DNA from: an uncultured Actinomycetes bacterium
GTDB lineage: Bacteria > Actinomycetota > Actinomycetes > Actinomycetales > Microbacteriaceae
Direction of reading: 5' to 3'
DNA: 46,183 nt
NCBI GenBank assembly: GCA_903920435.1
Contig: CAIXMB010000203.1
Location: 1-46,183, forward strand
Shown: piece by piece, positions 24,947 to 33,358 of the stretch
Layout: each line of letters starts with the position of its first letter
Numbering within the stretch: the first letter of the stretch is position 1
The notes under the pieces: generated by a model
The model's database searches: none
What the model saw: only the letters and a program-made list of their open reading frames with translations
What the model was told of the DNA's origin: nothing
Made by a program: the position numbers and the translations under genes

Positions 24947-25579
24947 CTAGAACACCGCGAGCAGGACGATCACGAGACCGGCCACGAAGACCGCCCCCGC
25001 GGCGATCACGAGCCCGGCAGAGAGCCGCACGCCCGGGTTCACCCCGGCGACGCCGAGCAGGAAGAGTGCGAAGGCGAACACCACGGATGCCACGGTGATG
25101 CGATCGGCCTTCTCACCCACCGCGTCGGCAAGCAGGTCGGCCGCGTACGACCCGTACTGCATCGACTGCGGTGCCGCGAACATCGCCGCCTCGTACTCGG
25201 AGGTCGAGATCGGGAACAACTCCTCCGAGTAGCCGGAGGCGACCCAGATGTCCCAGGCCGTCGCGAGCTGCGGCGTCGCGCTCTGCACGAGCACGGCCTG
25301 CTCCGCGAGGATGGCGTCGGTGCGCTCAGGGTAGATGATCAACTCCTGATTGAGCGAGATGGCGTCGAGCATCCGGCGCGCGTCGTCGCGGTAGATGAGC
25401 TGGGTGGTGAGTGCCTCGGTAAGGTTGCGGTCGCGCAGCTGCTGCGAGACCGAGGCGTAGCGGCTCGACTCGGCGGCCCACACCGACGCCTGGTAGGCGC
25501 CGAACGCGGTCGCGACGCTCACGAGGCCGAGCAGGATCGCGGTGATGATCTCGAGCAGGTCGCGCGTCGACTTGGCCAT
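24947..25579 (-). CDS. Membrane protein, tandem paralog B
   Basis: A 210-aa protein: one N-terminal helix (ITAILLGLVSVATAFGAYQASVW), a long exposed helical region (about 35-150) and two C-terminal helices (VASVVFAFALFLLGVAGVNPG and the last 30 residues). It is a paralog of the next upstream gene: both share VTAxxLGLVSVxTAxGAxQAS, a central acidic segment and FxxGxAGVN. No named family was recognised. The ATG at 25579 replaces an earlier in-frame start that would add unrelated basic sequence overlapping the upstream gene. 13 nt separate the two genes. Confidence 0.75.
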   Translation of the reverse strand: MAKSTRDLLEIITAILLGLVSVATAFGAYQASVWAAESSRYASVSQQLRDRNLTEALTTQLIYRDDARRMLDAISLNQELIIYPERTDAILAEQAVLVQSATPQLATAWDIWVASGYSEELFPISTSEYEAAMFAAPQSMQYGSYAADLLADAVGEKADRITVASVVFAFALFLLGVAGVNPGVRLSAGLVIAAGAVFVAGLVIVLLAVF

Positions 25580-25592
25580 CGGTTGATCCCCC

Positions 25593-26228
25593 TCAGAAGG
25601 CAGTCGAGGCCAGGGCGAGGGCCGCGAGGAACACCACGATGCCGAGCCCGAGCACGGCGGCGCGCACCGCCGGCTGCCGGTTGACACCCGCGATACCGAA
25701 CACGAACAGCGCGAGAGACTGGATCAGTGCCGCCTGCGCGAGGATGCCCGACTTCGCGCCCACGCGCGACGCGAGATCGCTCGCCACGAGCGAGGCGTAC
25801 GCGTAGGTCTGGGAGGAGCCGTCGCGCTGCAGGAGGTAGGCCTGGTCGTCGAGCGGATCGGAATCCGCGGGGAAGCCGGCCGCCTGCCACTCGTACCAGG
25901 CATCGGCGAAGCCGGGGGTGGCCTTGGTGAGCTCGACCCGGATCTTCGTCTCGTAGTAGATCGCGTCGAAGTCGACGGCGGTCTGGAGCGCCTCGTCGAA
26001 GCGCCGCGCGGCGAGGCTCGCCTCGACGTCACCGCGCCGCGAGTAGTCGGAGATGACCGTCTGCGAGACACTGACGTCGCGGGCATCCCCCGCGTCCTGA
26101 GCGAGGTCTGAGGACTGCTGGTTCCAGATCGACGCCTGCCACGCCCCGAGGGCCGTCGTGACGGACACGAGGCCGAGCATGACGGCGGTCACGATCTCGA
26201 ACCCTCTGGTCGATGTCGTGGCGTTCAT
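25593..26228 (-). CDS. Membrane protein, tandem paralog A
   Basis: A 211-aa protein with the same architecture as its downstream neighbour: N-terminal helix (IVTAVMLGLVSVTTALGAWQASIW), a long extramembrane region rich in Ala, Asp and Gln with YYETKIRVELTKATPGFADAWYEW, and two C-terminal helices (SLALFVFGIAGVN and the terminal segment). The start may be 26228 or an in-frame ATG at 26237. First gene of a two-gene operon divergent from the Septum_form-like gene at 26272. The duplication suggests a hetero-oligomer, but function is unknown. Confidence 0.75.
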   Translation of the reverse strand: MNATTSTRGFEIVTAVMLGLVSVTTALGAWQASIWNQQSSDLAQDAGDARDVSVSQTVISDYSRRGDVEASLAARRFDEALQTAVDFDAIYYETKIRVELTKATPGFADAWYEWQAAGFPADSDPLDDQAYLLQRDGSSQTYAYASLVASDLASRVGAKSGILAQAALIQSLALFVFGIAGVNRQPAVRAAVLGLGIVVFLAALALASTAF

Positions 26229-26259
26229 GAATGGCATTCAACCAGATCGCGCGCGCTGG

Positions 26260-26265
26260 TACGGT
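26260..26265 (+). promoter_or_regulatory. -10 hexamer of the 26272 gene
   Basis: TACGGT, 6 nt before the GTG. It fixes the start in a frame that is open much further upstream. The overlapping minus-strand TACCGT could serve the divergent tandem-paralog operon. Confidence 0.45.
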
Positions 26266-26271
26266 ATCGCT

Positions 26272-26805
26272 GTGACCGACGAGACCGCCGCCACCGAGAC
26301 CCCCGAGAGCTCTCCGGCGCCCCGACGCAACTGGGCCCGGCTCGCCCTCATCGCCGCGGGCGCCGTCGCGGTCGCGATAGTCGTGATCGTCGTCGTGCGC
26401 GTGCTGCTTGCGATCCCTCATCCGACGCTCGGCGAGACGCAGGCGCGCGACCTGCAGCCGGGGTCCTGCGTGGCTGAGGAAGCGGCCGACCTTGCCAGCT
26501 ACACGGTCGTCGACTGCGGGTCCAGCCACCCGCAGCAGGTGTTCGGCACCATGGACCTGCGCATCGACTCCGACATCTACACCGAGTTCGAGACCATGCG
26601 CGCCTACGCCGACGAGATCTGCGCGCGGTACCTCGAGTACGGGCTGTTCGTGAAGTCGGGAATCCGCAACGACGCCTACGTGGCCACGTCGATCGGCATG
26701 CCCACCGAGCAGGAGTTCAGCGACGGCGAGCGGACCGCGCTGTGCGCGATCGCCGCACTCGACGGGTCAGCGCTGACCACGGACCTCTACCAGCGGATGC
26801 CCTAG
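26272..26805 (+). CDS. Membrane-anchored Septum_form-like protein
   Basis: A 177-aa protein with a cytoplasmic tail of about 30 residues, one membrane helix (LALIAAGAVAVAIVVIVVVR) and an external domain. The domain follows the same four-cysteine pattern as the lipoproteins at 18817 and 19311: GSCVAEE, YTVVDCGSSHPQQVFG, ADEICARY, then EFSDGERTALCAIAAL. It is thus a distant, transmembrane-anchored relative rather than a lipoprotein. GTG start chosen by the TACGGT hexamer. Convergent with smpB, 2 nt apart. Confidence 0.75.
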   Translation: MTDETAATETPESSPAPRRNWARLALIAAGAVAVAIVVIVVVRVLLAIPHPTLGETQARDLQPGSCVAEEAADLASYTVVDCGSSHPQQVFGTMDLRIDSDIYTEFETMRAYADEICARYLEYGLFVKSGIRNDAYVATSIGMPTEQEFSDGERTALCAIAALDGSALTTDLYQRMP

Positions 26806-26807
26806 GG

Positions 26808-27284
26808 CTAGTCGCCCATGTTCTTGCGCGCGGCCATGGCGCGGTCGGCTTCACGCTTGTCGGTGCGCTCGCGCAGCGTCTGGCGCTTGTCGTACTCGCG
26901 CTTGCCCTTCGCGACAGCGAGCTCGACCTTCGCGTTGCCGTCGTTGAAATAGATGCTCAGCGGGACGAGCGTGTAGCCGCCCTCTTTGATCTTGTTGTGG
27001 ATCTTGAGAATCTGCGCCTTGTGCAGGAGCATCTTGCGCTTGCGCCGCACGGGGTGGTTGTTCCACGACCCCTGGTTGAACTCGGGAATGTGCACGGCGT
27101 CGAGCCACGCCTCCCCGCCCTCGATGAAGCCGTAGCCGTCGACAAGGCTCGCCCGACCGGCGCGCAGCGACTTGACCTCGGTACCGGTGAGGACCAGGCC
27201 GGCCTCATAGGTGTCTTCGATCGTGTAGTCGTGGCGCGCTTTGCGGTTGCTGGCGACAACCTTCTGGCCGCGTTCCCTGGGCAT
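26808..27284 (-). CDS. smpB: SsrA-binding protein
   Basis: RNA-binding partner of tmRNA in trans-translation (158 aa). Typical sequence: [64 protein letters not shown] and the basic C-terminal tail [25 protein letters not shown] that enters the decoding centre. ATG with a GAGAGA Shine-Dalgarno. It follows ftsX on the same strand (77-nt gap with a small hairpin). In many actinobacteria ssrA lies directly after smpB; here about 6 kb of unrelated genes lie between them. Confidence 0.97.
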   Translation of the reverse strand: MPRERGQKVVASNRKARHDYTIEDTYEAGLVLTGTEVKSLRAGRASLVDGYGFIEGGEAWLDAVHIPEFNQGSWNNHPVRRKRKMLLHKAQILKIHNKIKEGGYTLVPLSIYFNDGNAKVELAVAKGKREYDKRQTLRERTDKREADRAMAARKNMGD

Positions 27285-27306
27285 TGCAGTCTCTCTCGTC
27301 GCTGGG

Positions 27307-27323
27307 CTCCCCCGCGTGGGGAG
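27307..27323 (-). other. Hairpin between ftsX and smpB
   Basis: CTCCCC / GGGGAG stem with a 5-nt CGCGT loop, in the 77-nt gap. It could attenuate read-through from ftsEX into smpB or protect the smpB mRNA. No T-run is present. Confidence 0.4.
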
Positions 27324-27361
27324 TCTGTCAGTCTACAACGGCGATCGAGCGAAGCCGAGAT

Positions 27362-28279
27362 TCAGACCTTCAGATACCTGCTGATCGCGACGCTCGCCGA
27401 AGCCGCGGCGAGTAGCGCTCCGACGACGATGAGGATAGGCACGACGGTGAGGGCGTCGCCCAGCCCGACGAGCGTGGTCGTGGACTGCAGGGTCTGCTGC
27501 AGCACCCCCCGCACGAAGAACTGCACGATCGCGACGATCGCCGCGCCCGCCAGGATCGACCCGATGAAGGAGGCGAAGACACCCTCGAGCACGAAGGGCG
27601 TCTGGATGAATCGGTTCGACGCCCCCACGAGGCGCATGATCCCCAACTCGCGCCGTCGCGAGAACGCGCTCAGCCTGATCGTCGTCGCGATGAGGAGCAC
27701 CGCGGCGATGAGCATGAGCACGGCGATACCGATGGCCGTCGCGCTCGCGGCGTTGAGCACCGAGAAGATCTGGTCGAGGTAGCCGCGCTGATCCTGCACG
27801 TCCTGTACGCCGGCCGAGCCCGAGAGGCTCTCGATGAGCACGTCAGCCTGGTTGGGGTCGACGAGGTTGACCCGGAAGCTCTCGTTGAGGGTCTCCGGGG
27901 TCACGAACGCCGCGATGGGCAGGTCGGAGAACTGCGACTTGAAGTTCTCGAACGCCTGCTCGTGGGTCTCGAACTCGTACTTCTTGATGTACGGCGCGAG
28001 CGTGGGCGAATCGAGCTGCCCCTTGACGTTGTCGATCTGGGCCTGCGTCGCCTCGGCCTGCGAGCAGTTGCCGGTGGTGTCGACGTCGGTGCACATGTAG
28101 ACGGCGACCTGCGCTCGGTCGTACCAGTAGCCCTTCATCTGGCCGATCTGCATCTGCAGCAGGATCGCCGCGCCCACGAAGGTGAGCGAGATGAAGGTCA
28201 CGAGAATCACCGAGATGACCATCGAGACGTTGCGGCGCAGGCCGTTGGCCGCCTCGCCGAGGATCAGGCCGAGCCTCAC
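27362..28279 (-). CDS. ftsX: Cell-division ABC-like permease FtsX
   Basis: Membrane partner of FtsE (305 aa); the complex activates peptidoglycan hydrolases at division or elongation sites. Topology is as expected: a short cytoplasmic N-terminus ([21 protein letters not shown]), helix 1, a large external loop (about residues 45-170) with two cysteines ([12 protein letters not shown]) that probably form a disulfide, then three C-terminal helices with [36 protein letters not shown] overlaps the ftsE stop by 4 nt. Confidence 0.96.
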   Translation of the reverse strand: MRLGLILGEAANGLRRNVSMVISVILVTFISLTFVGAAILLQMQIGQMKGYWYDRAQVAVYMCTDVDTTGNCSQAEATQAQIDNVKGQLDSPTLAPYIKKYEFETHEQAFENFKSQFSDLPIAAFVTPETLNESFRVNLVDPNQADVLIESLSGSAGVQDVQDQRGYLDQIFSVLNAASATAIGIAVLMLIAAVLLIATTIRLSAFSRRRELGIMRLVGASNRFIQTPFVLEGVFASFIGSILAGAAIVAIVQFFVRGVLQQTLQSTTTLVGLGDALTVVPILIVVGALLAAASASVAISRYLKV

Positions 28280-29025
28280 GGTGCGACCTCCGTGTTGATG
28301 ACGCGCTCGGCGAACCCGCCGAAGTTCTGCACCGGTACCGCCTGGGTCTGGTAGCCGCCCTGGCGCTCGTCGCGCACGATCTGGCCGGTGATGAGCTCGA
28401 TGACGCGTCGCTTCATCTGGTCGACGATGCCGGCATCGTGGGTGGCCATGAGCACCGTCGTGCCGCCGAGGTTGATGCGCTCGAGGAGGGTCATGATGCC
28501 GGCGGAGGTCGCGGGGTCGAGGTTTCCCGTTGGCTCGTCCGCGAGCAGGATCGCGGGCTTGTTCACCACGGCACGCGCGATGGCGACGCGCTGCTGCTCG
28601 CCACCCGAGAGTTCATGGGGGTAGCGGTTCGACTTGCCAGCGAGCCCGACCATCTTGAGGGCATCCGGAACAGCCTCTTGGATGAAGCCTCGGCTCTTGC
28701 CGATGACCTGCAGCGTGAAGGCCACGTTGTCGAACACGGTCTTGTTCGGCAGGAGGCGGAAATCTTGGAAGACGACGCCGAGGTTGCGGCGGAAGTACGG
28801 AACCTTGCGGTTGGGCAGCGAGTTGAGGTGCTGGCCCAGCACGTGGATGGCGCCCTTGGTGGGAGTCTCCTCGCGCAGGATGAGCCGCAGGAAGCTCGAC
28901 TTGCCGGAGCCGGAGGCGCCGACGAGGAAGACGAACTCGCCCTTGAGGATCTCGAGGCTCACCGAGTTGAGAGCCGGACGAGTCGTTCCGGGGTACGCCT
29001 TGGAGACGGAATCGAAGCGAATCAC
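28276..29025 (-). CDS. ftsE: Cell-division ATP-binding protein FtsE
   Basis: ATPase of FtsEX (249 aa). Walker A GASGSGKS at residues 36-43, Q-loop [14 protein letters not shown] at about 85-98, signature LSGGEQQR at 140-147, and Walker [13 protein letters not shown] at 160-171. Switch His in MATHD. The C-terminal extension after residue 225 ([17 protein letters not shown]) is longer than in E. coli, as is common in actinobacteria. GTG start with TAGGCT 6 nt upstream, so ftsEX may have its own leaderless promoter after prfB. Confidence 0.96.
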   Translation of the reverse strand: MIRFDSVSKAYPGTTRPALNSVSLEILKGEFVFLVGASGSGKSSFLRLILREETPTKGAIHVLGQHLNSLPNRKVPYFRRNLGVVFQDFRLLPNKTVFDNVAFTLQVIGKSRGFIQEAVPDALKMVGLAGKSNRYPHELSGGEQQRVAIARAVVNKPAILLADEPTGNLDPATSAGIMTLLERINLGGTTVLMATHDAGIVDQMKRRVIELITGQIVRDERQGGYQTQAVPVQNFGGFAERVINTEVAP

Positions 29026-29031
29026 GGGGAA

Positions 29032-29037
29032 AGCCTA
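29032..29037 (-). promoter_or_regulatory. -10 hexamer of ftsE
   Basis: TAGGCT on the minus strand, 6 nt before the ftsE GTG. A small hairpin (CTCGC/GCGAG stem, 29067-29082) lies between prfB and this element and may separate the two transcripts. Confidence 0.45.
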
Positions 29038-29097
29038 GGCAGCGCCTCGACGGGGGCGCGGAGCGACTCGCGTCCTTGCGAGACTCACAGCTTGTGC

Positions 29098-30207
29098 TTA
29101 CTCCTCCACGGCGCGCTTGCGCCACTTGATGCCGGCGTTGATGAAGCCGTCCAGGTCGCCGTCGAACACGTTGGACGGGTTGTTGACCTCGTACTCCGTA
29201 CGCAGGTCCTTCACCATCTGGTACGGCGCGAGCACGTAGGAGCGCATCTGGTCGCCCCAGCTGGCCGTGATGTTGCCGGCGAGCTCCTTCTTCGCCGCGG
29301 CCTCCTGCTCGCGCTGCATGATGAGCAGTCGTGACTGCAGCACGCGCATGGCGGCGGCGCGGTTCTGGATCTGGCTCTTCTCGTTCTGCATGGAGACGAC
29401 GAGACCGGTCGGAAGGTGGGTGAGGCGCACCGCCGAGTCCGTGGTGTTGACCGACTGGCCGCCGGGCCCACTCGAGCGGAACACGTCGACCCGGATGTCG
29501 GACTCGGGCACCTCGATGGCGCCGGCCTCCTCGATGAGCGGGATGACCTCGACCGCCGCGAAGCTCGTCTGGCGCTTGCCGGCGGCACCGAACGGGCTCA
29601 TGCGCACCAGCCGGTGAGTGCCGGCTTCGACGGAGAGAGTACCGAAGGCGTAGGGCGCATCGACCTCGAACGTCGTGGACTTGATGCCCGCCTCCTCGGC
29701 GTAGCTCGTGTCCATGATGGTCACCGGGTACTTGTGCTTCTCCGCCCAGCGCAGGTACATCCGCTGCAGCATTTCGGCGAAGTCGGCCGCGTCGACACCG
29801 CCGGCGCCCGAGCGGATCGTGATGACGGCCGGATGCGCGTCCCACTCGCCGTTCAACAGGGTCTGCACCTCGAGCTCGCCGAGCAGCTTCTGAATGCTCG
29901 TGAGCTCGGTGCGGGCATCCGCCGCCGCGCTCGCATCGGACTCCTCATTCGCGAGCTCGACCATGATCTCGAGGTCGTCGAGGCGCGACTGGATCGACTC
30001 GATCTTCGCGAGCTCCGCCTGCTTGTGGCTCAGGGCGCTCGTCACCTTCTGGGCCTTCTCGGTGTCATCCCAGAGGTCGGGAACACCGGCCTGCTCGCTG
30101 AGGTCGGCGATCTCAGCCTCGAGCTTCTCCACCCCCACGACGGCGCGGATGTCTGCGAAGGTCGAGCGCAGTGCGGTGATGTCGTCTGTGAAATCGAGCT
30201 CGTCCAT
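29098..30207 (-). CDS. prfB: Peptide chain release factor 2
   Basis: RF2 (369 aa), which ends translation at UGA and UAA. The codon-recognition SPF tripeptide is at residues 204-206 (RMSPFGAAG) and the catalytic GGQ at 249-251 ([17 protein letters not shown]). The gene is one uninterrupted frame: there is no in-frame TGA near codon 25 and no CUUUGA slippery site, so the programmed frameshift found in many bacteria is absent, as is usual in this phylum. ATG with a TACGCT hexamer 9 nt upstream that overlaps the divergent MFS promoter. Confidence 0.97.
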   Translation of the reverse strand: MDELDFTDDITALRSTFADIRAVVGVEKLEAEIADLSEQAGVPDLWDDTEKAQKVTSALSHKQAELAKIESIQSRLDDLEIMVELANEESDASAAADARTELTSIQKLLGELEVQTLLNGEWDAHPAVITIRSGAGGVDAADFAEMLQRMYLRWAEKHKYPVTIMDTSYAEEAGIKSTTFEVDAPYAFGTLSVEAGTHRLVRMSPFGAAGKRQTSFAAVEVIPLIEEAGAIEVPESDIRVDVFRSSGPGGQSVNTTDSAVRLTHLPTGLVVSMQNEKSQIQNRAAAMRVLQSRLLIMQREQEAAAKKELAGNITASWGDQMRSYVLAPYQMVKDLRTEYEVNNPSNVFDGDLDGFINAGIKWRKRAVEE

Positions 30208-30216
30208 GTCCTGTAA

Positions 30217-30226
30217 AGCGTAGCCT
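30217..30226. promoter_or_regulatory. Overlapping divergent -10 elements (prfB / MFS gene)
   Basis: AGCGTAGCCT holds TAGCCT on the plus strand (30221-30226, 7 nt before the MFS ATG) and TACGCT on the minus strand (30222-30217, 9 nt before the prfB ATG). They share the central TA, the same geometry as at 2150-2159. Confidence 0.55.
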
Positions 30227-30233
30227 TAAGGCG

Positions 30234-31481
30234 ATGACGACCAGCGAGCAGCCCTTCCGCTGGCGTTCGATAGCCCTTCCGGCGCTGCTGCCCACCCTCC
30301 TGTTCTCGATTGGCGAGGGCGCCATCATCCCGATCATCCCGATCGCCGCCGACGGCCTGGGCGCCACGCTCGCCCTCGCCGGCCTCGTGGTCGCACTCCT
30401 CACGATCGGTGAACTGCTCGGCAACATCCCGAGCGGATGGGTCATCGCGCGCATCGGCGAGCGCCCCGCGATGATCGGAGCCACCGCGCTCTCGATCGTG
30501 GGCATGGTGATGTGCGTGATCGCCCCGAACCCCGTGGCACTCGGGTTCGGCATCTTCCTAGTGGGCCTCTCCGCGGCCGTGTTCGCGCTCGCACGGCACG
30601 CGTTCATGACGAGCTTCGTGCCGCTCGCCTACCGTGCGCGTGCGCTCTCGACCCTCGGCGGTGCGAACCGGCTCGGCGCGTTCGTCGGTCCGTTCATCGC
30701 CGCGGGGGTGATCCACCTGACGGGGGTGGCCACGTACGCGTTCTGGATCCACATCGCCGCGTGCCTCGCGTGCGCTGTCGTGCTCCTCACCCTTCCCGAC
30801 CCCACGACGACCTTCGGGGCGGTCGCCACGGTGCGGCTGGCCGGCCGCGCGATGCGTGAGGGTGAGGCCCTCGTCGAGCAGGAGTCCGCCGGGCTGTTCG
30901 CGACGCTCTGGGCCAAGCGCGACGTGCTCTCGCGCCTCGGACTCGGCGCGGCCCTCATCGGCGCACTGCGGGCAAGTCGCCAGGTGGTGCTGCCCCTGTG
31001 GGCGGTGAGCATCGGCGTCGGGGACACGAACACGGCGCTGATCATCGGCGTCGCGGGTGCGGTCGACTTCGCGCTGTTCTACCCCGGCGGCCAGCTCATG
31101 GACCGCTTCGGCAGGCTCTGGGGCGCCGTGCCCTCCATGATCGGGCTCGGCGTCGGGCACATCGTCCTCGCGCTCACGCACGACCTGCCGTCGAACGTGG
31201 GCTGGTTCATCGCGGCGGCGCTGCTGCTCGCCGCGTCGAACGGGCTGGGCTCGGGCATCCTCATGACCCTCGGCGCCGACCTCGCCGACAGGGCGAATCC
31301 CGCGCCCTTCCTCGGCGCGTGGCGCTTCACCGGCAACCTCGGCGGGGCGGCGGCGCCACTTCTGGTTGCCGGTGTCACGGCGGTCGCCTCGATCGCCCTG
31401 GCGGCCGGAGTGGTCGGCGTGCTCGGCATCCTCGGCGCGGGAGTGCTGCTGCGGTACGTGCCGAGGTACATCGCTCGCTAG
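30234..31481 (+). CDS. MFS transporter
   Basis: Major-facilitator protein (415 aa) with about 12 helices. After a short tail, helix 1 (LPALLPTLLFSIGEGAIIPIIPI) leads to the signature loop 2-3 GNIPSGWVIARIGERPAMIG, with a second-half counterpart GGQLMDRFGRLWGAVPS. Resembles drug or metabolite exporters of the DHA1 type; substrate not deducible. ATG with TAGCCT 7 nt upstream. Its stop codon TAG is also the first half of the TAGCAT hexamer in front of the LysE-type gene. Confidence 0.9.
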   Translation: MTTSEQPFRWRSIALPALLPTLLFSIGEGAIIPIIPIAADGLGATLALAGLVVALLTIGELLGNIPSGWVIARIGERPAMIGATALSIVGMVMCVIAPNPVALGFGIFLVGLSAAVFALARHAFMTSFVPLAYRARALSTLGGANRLGAFVGPFIAAGVIHLTGVATYAFWIHIAACLACAVVLLTLPDPTTTFGAVATVRLAGRAMREGEALVEQESAGLFATLWAKRDVLSRLGLGAALIGALRASRQVVLPLWAVSIGVGDTNTALIIGVAGAVDFALFYPGGQLMDRFGRLWGAVPSMIGLGVGHIVLALTHDLPSNVGWFIAAALLLAASNGLGSGILMTLGADLADRANPAPFLGAWRFTGNLGGAAAPLLVAGVTAVASIALAAGVVGVLGILGAGVLLRYVPRYIAR

Positions 31482-31484
31482 CAT
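31479..31484 (+). promoter_or_regulatory. -10 hexamer of the LysE-type gene, overlapping the MFS stop
   Basis: TAGCAT, 7 nt before the ATG at 31492. Its TAG is the stop codon of the MFS gene. Confidence 0.4.
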
Positions 31485-31491
31485 TTCGAGA

Positions 31492-32151
31492 ATGGTCCCG
31501 CTCGCCAACCTCATCGCGTTCACGCTCGTGGCGATCCCGATCATCCTCATTCCCGGCCCGAGTGTGCTGTTCGCGATCGGCAGGTCGCTGTCGCTCGGCA
31601 AGGTGGGCGGCCTGCTCACCGTCTTCGGCAACGTCATCGGCACAGCGGTGCCGATCGTCGCGGTCGCCTTCGGCGTGGGCATCGTCATCGCGCAGTCGGT
31701 GATCCTCTTCACCGTGATCAAGGTCGTGGGCGCCGCCTACCTGATCTACCTCGGCATCCAGGCGATCCGCCACCGCAAGGAGAAGGCCGATGCGGCGACT
31801 GCTGTAGTGGCGCCGAGAGCCGCGTGGCGCATCATGCTCCAGGGCTTCGTCGTGGGCGCGACCAACCCCAAGACGATCGTGTTCTTCGTGGCGGTTCTGC
31901 CCCAGTTCATCGACTACGACGTCGGCAACCTCCCCCTGCAGATGCTCACGCTCGGCCTCGTGTTCGAGATCATCGGGCTGCTGAGCGACAGCACGTGGGC
32001 GCTGGCGGCCGGATTCGCTCGCGACTGGTTCGCCCGCTACCCCGGCCGCATCGCGACGCTCGGTGCGATCGGCGGCGGCGTCATGATCGCGCTCGGAACC
32101 GCGTCGCTCTTCCTCGGCCACGGTGAGACCACACCGCCGCCATCTGGTTAG
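31492..32151 (+). CDS. LysE/RhtB-family exporter
   Basis: Small exporter (219 aa, about 6 helices) of the LysE/RhtB family, which expels amino acids or related metabolites. The family pattern is visible: helix 1 with IPIILIPGPSVLFAIGRSLSLGKVGG, then VVGAAYLIYLGIQAIRHRKE, a cytoplasmic loop, and QGFVVGATNPKTIVFFVAVLPQFID. The frame is open further upstream through the MFS gene, but the family begins at this ATG. Exported compound unknown. Confidence 0.9.
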   Translation: MVPLANLIAFTLVAIPIILIPGPSVLFAIGRSLSLGKVGGLLTVFGNVIGTAVPIVAVAFGVGIVIAQSVILFTVIKVVGAAYLIYLGIQAIRHRKEKADAATAVVAPRAAWRIMLQGFVVGATNPKTIVFFVAVLPQFIDYDVGNLPLQMLTLGLVFEIIGLLSDSTWALAAGFARDWFARYPGRIATLGAIGGGVMIALGTASLFLGHGETTPPPSG

Positions 32152-32159
32152 CTGACAGG

Positions 32160-32768
32160 GTGACGGATGCCCCAGCCACCCCGCCCCGCACGGGCGACGC
32201 CCGGCCCGGGCGAGCCTGGCGTGTGTGGGCGGTGCTCGCGCTCGCCGTGGTCGTGGTGGCCGGCGGTATCGCGGCACTCGGCGGATTCTCCGACGTGCCC
32301 GACGAGAAGCTGCCGGTGATCGAGCTCGGCGAGGTGCAGCACGGCAGCCAGGTCGACACCACGATCACCTCGGTCGCCCTGTCGACACGCGCACCCGGTC
32401 AGACCTTCGACGCCGATGAGGGCAAGCAGTACCTCGTCGTCTCGGCGACCCTCCTCAACACCACGAAGACGCCCACGACCCTCACCTCCGAGCTCGTGCG
32501 CGTGCTCATCGAGGGCGAAGTGAGCGCCAACGACCCCGGCAGCTTCGTCGACCCGCGCACCGGCAACCAGGTGGGATTCCTCCAGCCGGGCATCCCCCTC
32601 GACGCGGTCTTCTCGTGGGAGATCGACGACACGGTCGCCGAGGGCGACGACGTGATCGTGGGCGTGTTCGACCACTTCCCGATCGACGACCCGCGCTACA
32701 GCGACGGCGCCTACTCCCCCGCGGAGCCGGTAGCGCGCATCCTCACGACCGTAGGGGCGCACGGATGA
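32160..32768 (+). CDS. Membrane-anchored extracellular protein, DUF4352-like (operon gene 1)
   Basis: A 202-aa protein with a basic N-terminal tail, one membrane helix (VWAVLALAVVVVAGGIAAL, about 22-42) and an external beta-rich domain. The segment QHGSQVDTTITSVALSTRAPG, with GKQYLVVSATLLNTTKTPTTLTSE after it, follows the telokin/Ig-like DUF4352 style (TSV...YLVVxxxLxNT). No cysteines. GTG start. The stop overlaps gene 2 (ATGA). Genes 1-3 share this anchor-plus-beta-domain design. Function unknown. Confidence 0.7.
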   Translation: MTDAPATPPRTGDARPGRAWRVWAVLALAVVVVAGGIAALGGFSDVPDEKLPVIELGEVQHGSQVDTTITSVALSTRAPGQTFDADEGKQYLVVSATLLNTTKTPTTLTSELVRVLIEGEVSANDPGSFVDPRTGNQVGFLQPGIPLDAVFSWEIDDTVAEGDDVIVGVFDHFPIDDPRYSDGAYSPAEPVARILTTVGAHG

Positions 32769-33358
32769 CCGCCCGCAATGTTCTCGTGGGCAGAGTGCTC
32801 GCCGGCGCGGCGATCGTCGCGGCCCTCGCCGGCTCGGCGGCGCTCGTCGCAGGGGCTCCGGACAACGAGGACATCACTGCGCCCTTCCTGCTGCAGGGCC
32901 GTCTCGGCGACACGGTGTCGGGCCGCAGTCTCACGGCGGTGGTCGAGGGGGTGCGCCTCACGAGGTACCTCGACGTGAAGTACAAGGATGCGGGCGACAC
33001 GAGCACCCGCGGCGTCTGGGTGGTCGTCGACACCGTGCTCACGGCGCGGCGCGGCACCCTCATCCTGAGCGACGCGGAGCTCTGGATCGACGACGTGCGC
33101 TACGGGGTCTCCGACATCCTGCCGGCGCCCACGCCACTGCAGCTCTCCTACGGACCGGATGTACCGCAGCGCGGGTCGCTCGTCTTCGAGATCCCCGAGG
33201 CGGCACTCGCATCCCCCGGCGCAGCCCACGCCACTGTCGCGTTCCTCACGACGTCCGACCCGCGGCTGGACTCCTTCCCGGTGGTCGTCGTCGACCTCAC
33301 GGGCCTGACGGTCACCGACCGTGAGCGCATCGACGAGCGGGTGGTGGTCGACCAATGA
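32765..33358 (+). CDS. Membrane-anchored extracellular protein (operon gene 2)
   Basis: A 197-aa protein with an N-terminal signal/anchor ([21 protein letters not shown]) and no lipobox cysteine, followed by a beta-rich domain: GDTVSGRSLTAVVEGVRLTRYLD, then TRGVWVVVDTVLTARRGTLILSDAELWIDD. The pattern of a core strand followed by a V-V-x-D-x-x-L strand parallels gene 1. Start overlaps gene 1 and stop overlaps gene 3 (both ATGA). A long frame open upstream is a shadow of gene 1. Not recognised as a named family. Confidence 0.68.
   Translation: MTARNVLVGRVLAGAAIVAALAGSAALVAGAPDNEDITAPFLLQGRLGDTVSGRSLTAVVEGVRLTRYLDVKYKDAGDTSTRGVWVVVDTVLTARRGTLILSDAELWIDDVRYGVSDILPAPTPLQLSYGPDVPQRGSLVFEIPEAALASPGAAHATVAFLTTSDPRLDSFPVVVVDLTGLTVTDRERIDERVVVDQ

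Noticed and set aside
29098-30207. Programmed +1 frameshift in prfB
   Set aside because: The gene is continuous and no early in-frame TGA or slippery site is present.
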